From assembly GCF_051131155.1 (NCBI RefSeq), contig NZ_CP159508.1:5270001-5334000 (forward strand): 64,000 nt of DNA, read 5' to 3'. The DNA is from Pseudanabaena minima. Lineage in GTDB: Bacteria; Cyanobacteriota; Cyanobacteriia; Pseudanabaenales; Pseudanabaenaceae. Both the position numbers and the translations under genes were made by a program. This document shows positions 57,616 to 64,000 of the stretch, one piece after another (position 1 is the first letter of the stretch; every line of letters starts with the position of its first letter). The notes below the pieces were generated by a model, which saw only the letters and a program-made list of their open reading frames with translations, was not told where the DNA came from and ran no database searches.

Positions 57616-58401
57616 ATGAACATTTTAATTAGTAATGATGATGGTATTTATGCGGCGGGGGTAAGAGCACTAGCTGAGGCTCTGAGTGATACTGAGCATC
57701 GGATTACAGTGGTATGTCCAGATCGAGAGCGATCGGCTACAGGACATGCCTTAACTTTGCAAGAACCTTTACGGGTTGATCAAATCGAAGGGGTTTATCC
57801 ATCCAATATTGAAGCTTGGGCTTGCTCTGGCACACCTTCGGACACAGTGAAATTAGCTCTCGATGCATTATTAAGCGATCGCCCTGATCTCGTATTATCA
57901 GGCATTAATCGCGGCGCAAATTTGGGAACCGATGTTTTGTACTCTGGTACAGTATCGGCTGCAATGGAAGGTGTACTAGAAGGTGTACCAAGCATTGCTT
58001 TCAGTTTGACTAGTTTCGCCCATTTAGATTTTAGTGCGGCGGCAAATTTCGCAAAGAAAATGGTGAATATGATCGCAACTTATCCACTGGAAGAAGCAAT
58101 TCTCCTGAATGTCAATATCCCCGCAATTCCAGAATCAGACATTTGTGGTGCTGTTGTCACTCGTTTAGGAATTCGCCGCTATAAGGATCTCTTTGAAAAA
58201 CGTGTTGATCCGCGTGGCAAAACTTACTACTGGCTATCAGGTGTAGTAGTCGAAGAAGAAGCAGAAGCTGATACAGATATTCAAGCGATTAGAGATAACT
58301 ACGTAACAATTACACCGCTTAAATATGACTTAACTCTCGCTGCGGCAATTCCTTTTATGAATACATGGACAGAAAAGCTAGCTACACTAACAGGATCGTA
58401 A
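57616..58401 (+). CDS. surE: 5'/3'-nucleotidase SurE
   Basis: A 261-residue metal-dependent phosphatase with ILISNDDGIYAAGV (metal-binding Asp8-Asp9), CSGTPSDTVKLAL, SGINRGANLGTDVLYSGTVSAA and a C-terminal ITPLKYDLT. It dephosphorylates nucleoside monophosphates in stationary phase and stress. Full length. Its TAA stop forms part of the terminator stem shared with the next, convergent gene. Confidence 0.94.
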   Translation: MNILISNDDGIYAAGVRALAEALSDTEHRITVVCPDRERSATGHALTLQEPLRVDQIEGVYPSNIEAWACSGTPSDTVKLALDALLSDRPDLVLSGINRGANLGTDVLYSGTVSAAMEGVLEGVPSIAFSLTSFAHLDFSAAANFAKKMVNMIATYPLEEAILLNVNIPAIPESDICGAVVTRLGIRRYKDLFEKRVDPRGKTYYWLSGVVVEEEAEADTDIQAIRDNYVTITPLKYDLTLAAAIPFMNTWTEKLATLTGS

Positions 58402-58437
58402 TATTGAAGGTGGCGCTTTTCGCCACCTTCAATATTA
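58399..58437. terminator. Bidirectional terminator containing both stop codons
   Basis: TAATATTGAAGGTGGCG pairs with CGCCACCTTCAATATTA around CTTTT. The first TAA is the surE stop and the last TTA is, on the minus strand, the TAA of the LD-carboxypeptidase gene. Confidence 0.88.
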
Positions 58438-59334
58438 CCGTGAATAGGTTAGAGTTCCTTGATTAGTATCAAGCTCAGCGATACAACCAACTGGTAGAGG
58501 TGAATTTTCACCATCATGTCCGAAGGGTAAGTTCATCACAATCGGAATTCCTAAATCAGTCAGGCGATCGCGCCACACCTCTTCCATTGTAAAACTGGGA
58601 GTAGAAACTTCTCCTTGGCTAAACCGACCGATCGCAATACCTTTTAACTTTTGCAGATGCCCCGACCAACGCCAATGGGTTAACATACGATCAACTCGAT
58701 AAGGAACTTCAGATACATCTTCAATTGCTAAAATCACATTTTCCAGATCAGGACAGATATTCGTACCGATGATATGTGTCGCAAGCGTTAAATTTGCGGG
58801 TAAGAGAACACCTGTTGCTTGACCATTACTCCATCCTTCCCCTGCTAGTGTAATCGCATTCACTTTTCCTTCCAGCCAATCAAATAACTGCTGTTGCGAT
58901 CGCTCAGGTTCCTTAGCTAATGTCGTGATTACTGGTGCATGTAAGCCCCCAATCCCCTTATGTTTAGCAAAGCCCCAGAGTAGCGCCGTAATATCAGAAA
59001 AGCCAATTAACCATTTAGGGCGATCGCTAAGTTCTTGCCAATTTAATTTTTCGAGTAGGCGCATCGATCCATAACCACCCCGCGCACAGGCGATCGCTAC
59101 AGAGTCAGGATCATTCCATGCCTCGATTAATTGCTGACAACGTTCCTCATCGGTTCCTGCCAAATAACCCCAAGGCTGACTGAGAGACTCAGGTATCACT
59201 AGTTCGTAACCGCGATCGCGCCAGACTTTTAGCCCTTGCTCAAAGCGTTCCCATTCGCGTAACGCTCCACTTGGAGCAATGATGCGAACTTTTTGAGAGG
59301 TTGTAATAATCGAAGGGAATTTAGTTGAATGCAT
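58435..59334 (-). CDS. ldcA: LD-carboxypeptidase, peptidase family S66
   Basis: A 299-residue protein with VRIIAPSGALREWERF, the nucleophile Ser in ARGGYGSMRLLE, WLIGFSDITALLW, and ILAIEDVSEVPYRVDRML followed later by LPFGHDGENSPLPVG (Glu and His of the triad). The family cleaves the terminal D-Ala from murein tetrapeptides in peptidoglycan recycling. No signal peptide, so cytoplasmic. Confidence 0.9.
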   Translation of the reverse strand: MHSTKFPSIITTSQKVRIIAPSGALREWERFEQGLKVWRDRGYELVIPESLSQPWGYLAGTDEERCQQLIEAWNDPDSVAIACARGGYGSMRLLEKLNWQELSDRPKWLIGFSDITALLWGFAKHKGIGGLHAPVITTLAKEPERSQQQLFDWLEGKVNAITLAGEGWSNGQATGVLLPANLTLATHIIGTNICPDLENVILAIEDVSEVPYRVDRMLTHWRWSGHLQKLKGIAIGRFSQGEVSTPSFTMEEVWRDRLTDLGIPIVMNLPFGHDGENSPLPVGCIAELDTNQGTLTYSR

Positions 59335-59401
59335 AGTTTATAAATATAGAAATTACTCAAAAGCTTCAACAGTCCTACAGCGCTTTGCGCTCAAACCCCA
59401 A

Positions 59402-59450
59402 CCTAGAAGTTTTTGGAAAGTACTGCTTAATATTTACCAAAAACTTCTGG
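59402..59450. repeat. Degraded palindrome, family C copy 3
   Basis: CCTAGAAGTTTTTGG...CCAAAAACTTCTGG with mismatched inner arms. The flanks GCGCTCAAACCCCAA and GGTGGTTCGC match the family C shell. Confidence 0.65.
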
Positions 59451-59528
59451 TGGTTCGCATTACAGGATAAGCAGTGCTTTGCCCCATTTATAGCCGTCTC
59501 CAGTCTTATTAACATTAGTTCGACGAAA

Positions 59529-59606
59529 GCGAAAAATTGTAAGAATCGCTAAGCGATTCTTACAATTTTTCGCCATTTGCGGCGTGCGAAGCACGCCGCA
59601 AATGGC
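59529..59606. repeat. Double hairpin, family B copy 2
   Basis: First stem 22 bp (GCGAAAAATTGTAAGAATCG arm, 59529-59573), second GCCATTTGCGGCGTGCG... (59572-59606). The AAGAATCGCT centre is common to copy 1 at 10449, but the outer part of both arms differs in a compensated way. GGCTATATCGAAC ends it. Confidence 0.82.
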
Positions 59607-59702
59607 TATATCGAACATAAAAACAGAAGTGAGTGGTGGCGCTTCGTGCCGCCACTCACTTCTGGAGTTTGAATTTGTCTTAATGCAAGTGACTACAGCT
59701 AT
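59607..59702. repeat. Palindromic element, family A copy 6, fused to family B
   Basis: TATATCGAACATAAAAACAG replaces the usual left end; core arms CAGAAGTGAGTGGTGGCGC and right shell GTTTGAATTTGTCTTAATGC, ending GACTACAGCTATA. The A element appears joined to the end of the B element. Confidence 0.75.
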
Positions 59703-59755
59703 ATCTTTATCTAGAATAGAAATAAAAAAGCCTCTTTCATCAAGGCTTTCAAGAT

Positions 59756-60574
59756 TTAAGACTGACGAATTTGGAAATGTTGTTGAGGAATAGGGAATCC
59801 TGATTCACTGAAACTTTCGCGAATGATTCGATTGGTGTCAAAGTAGACTTGCCAATAGTGAGTATTGTTGCAGAATGGTCTTACTGCAAGCACTGGTCCC
59901 ATGGGAGTGAAGTCGATAATTTCGATGACAGGAGCAGGGTTGCTAACTACATTGGGAATATTGCTGATTCGTTCTTGGAGAACTCGCACTGCTTCATTAT
60001 GGTTAACAGAATGATCCAGTTGTGCTTGAAGGTCTACACGACGGTAGGGATTAGTGGAAAAGTTTTGGATATTGTCAGAGAAGAGTTTATTGTTACCGAC
60101 AAATGTACGCACGTTATCTGGAGTATCAATGGTTGTTACAAATAAGCCAATTTCTACCACTGTACCTGTGATTCCACCAGCAGCAATAAAATCGCCAACT
60201 TGAAAGGGGCGCAAGACAATCAGGAAAACACCTGCGGCGAAGTTCGCTAACAAGCCGCTCCATGCCGCACCGATCGCAATGCCAGCCGCCGCTAAAAGAG
60301 CCGCAAAGGATGTAGTTTCAACTCCAAAGTAACCAAGAATGGCTACAACTAGAATGATATTCAGTAGTACTGAGAGACTAGAAGTTAAATAACTAATCAG
60401 GGTGAGATCGATGCGTTGTTTTTTAAGCGCACTAGAGGTAATAGTGATCGAAAAATCAATCAGTTTTCGCCCAATAAACCAAAGAATAATTGCAGCAATA
60501 ACTTTAAAGGCTGCCCCAGCCAACAGATTTAAGTTAGTTGCAATAAAAGTTTGAATCGTTGCTGCATCCATCAA
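59756..60574 (-). CDS. Small-conductance mechanosensitive channel (MscS family)
   Basis: A 272-residue membrane protein. Three helices near 15-35, 58-82 and 86-125; the last is the pore helix with the Gly/Ala pattern LLAAAGIAIGAAWSGLLANFAAGVFL. The β-domain follows (RPFQVGDFIAAGGITGTVVEIGLFVTTIDT) and a C-terminal cytoplasmic vestibule. It opens on membrane tension to release solutes in hypo-osmotic shock. The tail ends in IPQQHFQIRQS. Together with mscL downstream, the region is rich in osmotic-release functions. Confidence 0.91.
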   Translation of the reverse strand: MMDAATIQTFIATNLNLLAGAAFKVIAAIILWFIGRKLIDFSITITSSALKKQRIDLTLISYLTSSLSVLLNIILVVAILGYFGVETTSFAALLAAAGIAIGAAWSGLLANFAAGVFLIVLRPFQVGDFIAAGGITGTVVEIGLFVTTIDTPDNVRTFVGNNKLFSDNIQNFSTNPYRRVDLQAQLDHSVNHNEAVRVLQERISNIPNVVSNPAPVIEIIDFTPMGPVLAVRPFCNNTHYWQVYFDTNRIIRESFSESGFPIPQQHFQIRQS

Positions 60575-60964
60575 AGTAAAGATTTGCTCCGTTTAAAATT
60601 AATGAAGTGAGTAGTTTAGCTAATCATAATTAAACCCCAAAGCTAGACTCCAAACGCCCGCGTGCGGGAATTGTAGGATTCATTGGATTTAAGGTTACTA
60701 CTGACCATCATAGATTTTGACTTATGGTGAGATAAATTTTATAGAGTTTTTTAGTTTATTAATATTTCAAACCCTAAACAAATGAAAATAACGCTTCGCG
60801 TCAGCTTCATTTGCGTAGGGCTTGTATCCCATGTAAAAATCATATTGCCGTGATATTTATGAGATTGTTGTTTGTGCTTGCATGGTGTTTTGCGCTCAAA
60901 CTGAAACAAGAGATTTTTTGATCGGCAATTGCTATAACATCTTCACAGAAGTAAAGGTAAAGTT
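60575..60964. other. Intergenic region with decayed repeats
   Basis: No gene seen. It holds a CCCGCGTGCGGG palindrome (about 60657), a decayed hairpin ACAAATGAA...TTCATTTGC (about 60777-60815), and the half-shell TTTGCGCTCAAACTGAAACA (about 60889-60908) of family C without its palindrome. Confidence 0.5.
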
Positions 60965-61393
60965 ATGAGCCGTTATTCTAAGCGCGATCGCCAAATCGAG
61001 ACTCCCGACCAAATATCTCGTGATTCCACCAAAGAGCGCATTGAGATGTTTTTTTGTTTAATGCCAATATTTGGGCTAATCCCATCGGCGATCGCGTTGG
61101 TACGGCAAAGAAGCAGTCGCAAAGTACGTGATGTTAGTCAGGTGGCGATCGCCTTGATGTTGACTTGGGCGATCGCCTATGGCGCGATGGGAGGTGTACC
61201 AACAGAGGGTGCAACTTTGCAAGTTACTTCAGAACTCATCAAAGCAACCTTAAGTTCGGGCTATTTCTCTCTTTGTATGTATCTGATGTATCGGTTATAT
61301 CGCCACCAAGCGATTGCCTTGCCGTGGTTAAGAGTTATGGCTGAACTCAAACAATCACGATCAATAAAACGGGATCAAAAGCCTGATAATTAA
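60965..61393 (+). CDS. Small membrane protein, conserved hypothetical
   Basis: A 142-residue protein. A charged N-terminus (SRYSKRDRQIETPDQ) is followed by helices near 28-46, 57-75 and 95-112. No family known to me. It precedes mscL by 84 bp in the same direction, with a weak AAGGTAAAG ribosome-binding site. Confidence 0.62.
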   Translation: MSRYSKRDRQIETPDQISRDSTKERIEMFFCLMPIFGLIPSAIALVRQRSSRKVRDVSQVAIALMLTWAIAYGAMGGVPTEGATLQVTSELIKATLSSGYFSLCMYLMYRLYRHQAIALPWLRVMAELKQSRSIKRDQKPDN

Positions 61394-61477
61394 AACCTGT
61401 TTATTTTAAAGTTGCAATGTGCGGTACAAAGCTGCCCCATTACAGACAGACTTCATTATTTTAAGGAGAATTATTCT

Positions 61478-61900
61478 ATGGCTTTACAAAATGGTAGACG
61501 TGCGGCTGGAGGTTTTATGAAAGACTTTCAAGCCTTTATTTTGAAGGGAAATGTGATTGATTTAGCCGTAGCTGTGATCATTGGCGGTGCTTTTGGCAAA
61601 ATTGTCACTTCTTTAATCGAGGACATCATCACTCCCTTACTCCTAAATCCCGCTCTCAAAGCTGCTAATGTTGAAGATCTTGCCAAACTGCAAATCAATG
61701 GAATTAAATATGGTGTGTTTCTTGCATCAGTGATTAATTTTTTAGTCATCGCTTTTGTCATTTTCTTGATCATTCGTTCCTTTGAGGCGATGAAGCGTAA
61801 AGAAGTTCGTGAAGAAGCAGCCGTTGAAGTCAAGCCTGATCCTCAAGAGCGTTTGACCTTAGCTGTTGAACGTTTAGCAGAAGTGATGGAATCCAAATAA
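61478..61900 (+). CDS. mscL: Large-conductance mechanosensitive channel MscL
   Basis: 140 residues from ATG 61478, chosen because AAGGAGAAT lies upstream at the right spacing; the ATG at 61412 would add 22 unrelated residues. TM1 carries the pore-lining FILKGNVIDLAVAVIIGGAF, then VTSLIEDIITPLL; TM2 is VFLASVINFLVIAFVIFLII. The C-terminal helix bundle is charged (ERLTLAVERLAEVM). It is the emergency valve for severe hypo-osmotic shock. Confidence 0.95.
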   Translation: MALQNGRRAAGGFMKDFQAFILKGNVIDLAVAVIIGGAFGKIVTSLIEDIITPLLLNPALKAANVEDLAKLQINGIKYGVFLASVINFLVIAFVIFLIIRSFEAMKRKEVREEAAVEVKPDPQERLTLAVERLAEVMESK

Positions 61901-61913
61901 AATAAATCCCAAT

Positions 61914-61950
61914 AAAATATAAGTGTATGTAAAGCATACACTTATATTTT
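61914..61950 (+). terminator. Terminator of mscL
   Basis: AAAATATAAGTGTATG/CATACACTTATATTTT with a 5-base loop, followed by a T-run. Confidence 0.85.
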
Positions 61951-61982
61951 TGAGACAGATACCTCTAGACTGCCTGCATATC

Positions 61983-63002
61983 ATGCCACTTAGACAATTC
62001 AGCCACAAAATTTACTGCTCTCTATCGACATCTCTCTTACTTTTAGGAATTGCTATTGGTCTCAATGCTTGCTTTAGTCAAAATAATGACAAAAAAAACG
62101 AAGTAGATAAATCCCCTGTCCCTATTTTCTTATTTATCCAAGCTTCTCCCGATGGCAAGACAATCGAAGGAATTGTCCCTTCTGACTTGGTAGAACAGGT
62201 CGGCAGTTTAGATCGGGTAATTCAATCAATTCCTGTAGGCAGCAAATTTTCGTTAATCCAATTTGGTAAGCCACTTGGCATGTTTCAAGTCAGTGCGGTG
62301 CGTGGCTCCGATGTTTTTGGGGCGATCGCCAGTTTTAAGGTACAAGCACCAGCCGAAAACGAGAAAAATCAACCGACCAAAGGCTTTGATCCTGCCATCT
62401 TACGCCAGCCCAATTTAACAATTGTGGCAAGCGATCACCTGAATCCGTCAAGCGATCACACCTACTTTTTTAACTGCCCCAGCAAAATCCAACCCCTTGT
62501 ACTCGAAAAATCTCGCAATTTATTTTTAAAACTTGGGGCAAATCAAGCCTCAATCCCACAAGTAGCGATCGCCTCTCTAGTATGTGCAGATATCGATGGT
62601 GACAATCAGCCTGAAATTATTGCAGGTTTGCGCCTTGATAACCCAATTCGTCCCGCAGGTTTTGATCCTCAAGTGTGGAAAGAATTTCTATCCCGTCCAG
62701 CCCTTGAGCGTCAGGAGTACAGCATGTTAATCATGTTACGAAAATCTGCAAACGGCGATTGGACTTCAGAACCAATTTTGACCCATACTAGAGCGCTTTC
62801 CTATATTAATGACAGCGTGAGCAGCTATGCTCTCTATGGCATTCAAGAGATCAATGGTGATCGCTATCCCGAAATAGTTGTCCAAGAAATTGGCTTAAAC
62901 TCGCTTGATGTGCGCGTATTTACACCCACAGTCGATGCACAAGGCAAATGGCAATGGCGTAGTTATTACCAAAATCAGCGATCTCTAAATATTGTTCAAT
63001 AA
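61983..63002 (+). CDS. Secreted or lipoprotein-type hypothetical protein
   Basis: 339 residues from ATG 61983; the earlier in-frame ATG at 61923 lies inside the mscL terminator and is rejected. N-terminus MPLRQFSHKIYCSLSTSLLL has a basic region and hydrophobic core ending IGLNACFSQ, a lipobox-like site (Cys at about 30). A DIDGDNQPEIIAGLRLD stretch (about 200-217) and GDRYPEIVVQEIG resemble FG-GAP/calcium-binding repeat strands. Function unknown. Confidence 0.6.
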   Translation: MPLRQFSHKIYCSLSTSLLLLGIAIGLNACFSQNNDKKNEVDKSPVPIFLFIQASPDGKTIEGIVPSDLVEQVGSLDRVIQSIPVGSKFSLIQFGKPLGMFQVSAVRGSDVFGAIASFKVQAPAENEKNQPTKGFDPAILRQPNLTIVASDHLNPSSDHTYFFNCPSKIQPLVLEKSRNLFLKLGANQASIPQVAIASLVCADIDGDNQPEIIAGLRLDNPIRPAGFDPQVWKEFLSRPALERQEYSMLIMLRKSANGDWTSEPILTHTRALSYINDSVSSYALYGIQEINGDRYPEIVVQEIGLNSLDVRVFTPTVDAQGKWQWRSYYQNQRSLNIVQ

Positions 63003-63040
63003 AAAAATTGGTGAGGCGCTTTGCACCTCACCAATTTTTT
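63002..63040 (+). terminator. Terminator after the lipoprotein gene
   Basis: AAAAAATTGGTGAGG...CCTCACCAATTTTTT with GCGCTTTGCA-type centre. Confidence 0.85.
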
Positions 63041-63090
63041 GTGGTTTTGCAGCGCATCGCACTATACAGTAAAAAGAAAAATTGTTTTAT

Positions 63091-64000
63091 ATGCCCTCGG
63101 AAAATTCTCTCAGTTACCCAGTTCTCTTCAAGCAAGTACAAATTCTTGATACAGATTTTTCTTCAAATATTTCTGAAACTTTAGCCGATGTTTTTGTTGA
63201 TGGTGATCGCCAAATTCATCTCAACTTTGATCAATCCCAAATTCCTGCAAACATCAACATTGATCCGCGTTCGGGTGTCATCCTAGGTACAGGGCTGATT
63301 GATCTTTATAGCACTAGTTGTGAGCCTGGGCATGAATCTACCGAAACGATATCAGAACTAGTGCAAGCGGCAAAAAATGGCGGGTTTACAACAGTTGGCA
63401 TTTTGCCCAATACTCAACCTGCGATCGATGATATTGCCGCTCTAGAGTTTTGGCGCAATGTGCAGCAAAAACATGGAAATACTCTGCAACCTTGGGGCGC
63501 AATCACCAAAGGGCTGGAAGGTAAACAACTCACGGACATGTCTGAGCTAGCTGATTCCGTAATTGGCTTTACTGATGGCAAAGCAATTAGCAATTTACTG
63601 CTTGTGCGTCGTGCGATGGAATATATCAGACCGCTCGGTAAACCAATTGCCCTATTTCCTCAAAATCCTGACCTCGCAGGTAGCGGCGTAATTCGTGAAG
63701 GGAAATGGTCGATCCAATATGGCATGTCTGGCTATCCTGCTGCCGCCGAGACCACAGCCCTTGCCGCCTTAATTGAGTTAGTACGCCTCACCAAAGCCCC
63801 CACCCATTTCATGAGGATCTCTACCGCCCAGAGTGTAGAACTAATGGCTCAAGCCAAAAATGATGGATTACCTGTAACAGCCAGTACCACTTGGTTACAT
63901 CTTTGTCACTGCGATCGCGATTTAGAAAACTATGATCCTAATCTCCGTCTGATGCCACCTCTCGGCAGTGAAAGTGATCGCCTAGCTCTAATTGCAGGTA
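63091..64000 (+). CDS. Dihydroorotase-like protein lacking metal ligands, 3' truncated by the window edge
   Basis: At least 303 residues from ATG 63091, open to the end. The amidohydrolase landmarks align with dihydroorotase: GTGLIDLYSTSCEPGHES replaces the metal-binding DxHxHLRxPG, FTDGKAIS, HFMRISTAQSVELMAQA, TASTTWLHLCH in place of the HH loop, and LMPPLGSESDRLALI. Both His ligands of the first motif and the HH of the later motif are absent, so it is probably the non-catalytic PyrC-type subunit or an enzyme with another mechanism. Cyanobacterial PyrC proteins, as I recall, often read DLYSHSGEPG, keeping one His. Confidence 0.75.
   Translation, partial: MPSENSLSYPVLFKQVQILDTDFSSNISETLADVFVDGDRQIHLNFDQSQIPANINIDPRSGVILGTGLIDLYSTSCEPGHESTETISELVQAAKNGGFTTVGILPNTQPAIDDIAALEFWRNVQQKHGNTLQPWGAITKGLEGKQLTDMSELADSVIGFTDGKAISNLLLVRRAMEYIRPLGKPIALFPQNPDLAGSGVIREGKWSIQYGMSGYPAAAETTALAALIELVRLTKAPTHFMRISTAQSVELMAQAKNDGLPVTASTTWLHLCHCDRDLENYDPNLRLMPPLGSESDRLALIAG

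Overview
The window looks like chromosomal DNA of a cyanobacterium, most likely a Pseudanabaena-type organism (genus is inference). The evidence is the very frequent HIP1 octamer GCGATCGC (for example 11752-11759), an NblS/Hik33-type kinase, a flavodiiron protein of the Flv3 class, a fused PanC-Cmk enzyme, a CCB2/CCB4-type cytochrome b6f biogenesis protein, DUF29, DUF2808 and Uma2 proteins, and a Δ6-type acyl-lipid desaturase. No rRNA, tRNA or CRISPR array was found. Most genes are core metabolism or conserved hypotheticals, with small accessory cassettes between them.

Layout. 1-8.6 kb: 3' part of a Rieske oxygenase, a DUF3326 protein, two YefM-YoeB toxin-antitoxin modules on either side of a NatA/LivG-type ATPase gene, a PD-(D/E)XK nuclease-like protein, a decayed Rpn-type gene, a Uma2 gene and nblS. 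8.7-17.9 kb: a coiled-coil membrane protein, radC, a Spy-like periplasmic protein, a Ser/Thr kinase and a GAF/degenerate-HPt protein. 18-26 kb: a second Uma2 gene; lptF/G-like, lptB, lptA-like and panC-cmk genes (envelope lipid export plus CoA/CMP supply); an rlpA-like gene with a long AT-rich leader carrying a CRP-type palindrome; larE. 26-38 kb: valS, DUF29, a pentapeptide protein, VapBC, an orphan antitoxin, a possible Tse2-like toxin/immunity pair, a tandem CobO-type protein and a Wzc-type tyrosine kinase. 38-48 kb: CCB-type protein, lysA, cdaA-uppS, DUF29, flv3, a phosphoribosyltransferase, a TMEM175-type channel and polA. 48.7-52.6 kb: an IS630-family element, the desaturase gene and an IS4-family element. 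52.6-64 kb: gltD, hisH, DUF2808, surE, LD-carboxypeptidase, mscS- and mscL-type channels, a lipoprotein and the 5' part of a dihydroorotase-like gene that lacks metal ligands.

The most distinctive feature is the density of long, near-perfect palindromes in almost every intergenic gap. They form recognisable families. One family is about 116-122 bp long, bounded by TATAGCTAT-type terminal inverted repeats, with a constant GGACA/AAACCC shell around an interchangeable palindromic core. Others carry GTTCGA ends, a TGCGCTCAAAC shell, or an AATTCRCAAAAGTGT core. Related palindromes sit inside coding sequences (valS, polA). Three neighbourhoods contain partial duplications of gene ends: the nblS tail, the start of a secreted-protein gene, and the polA start. 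In the first two the copies bracket an accessory cassette, which suggests a common way of gaining or losing such cassettes.
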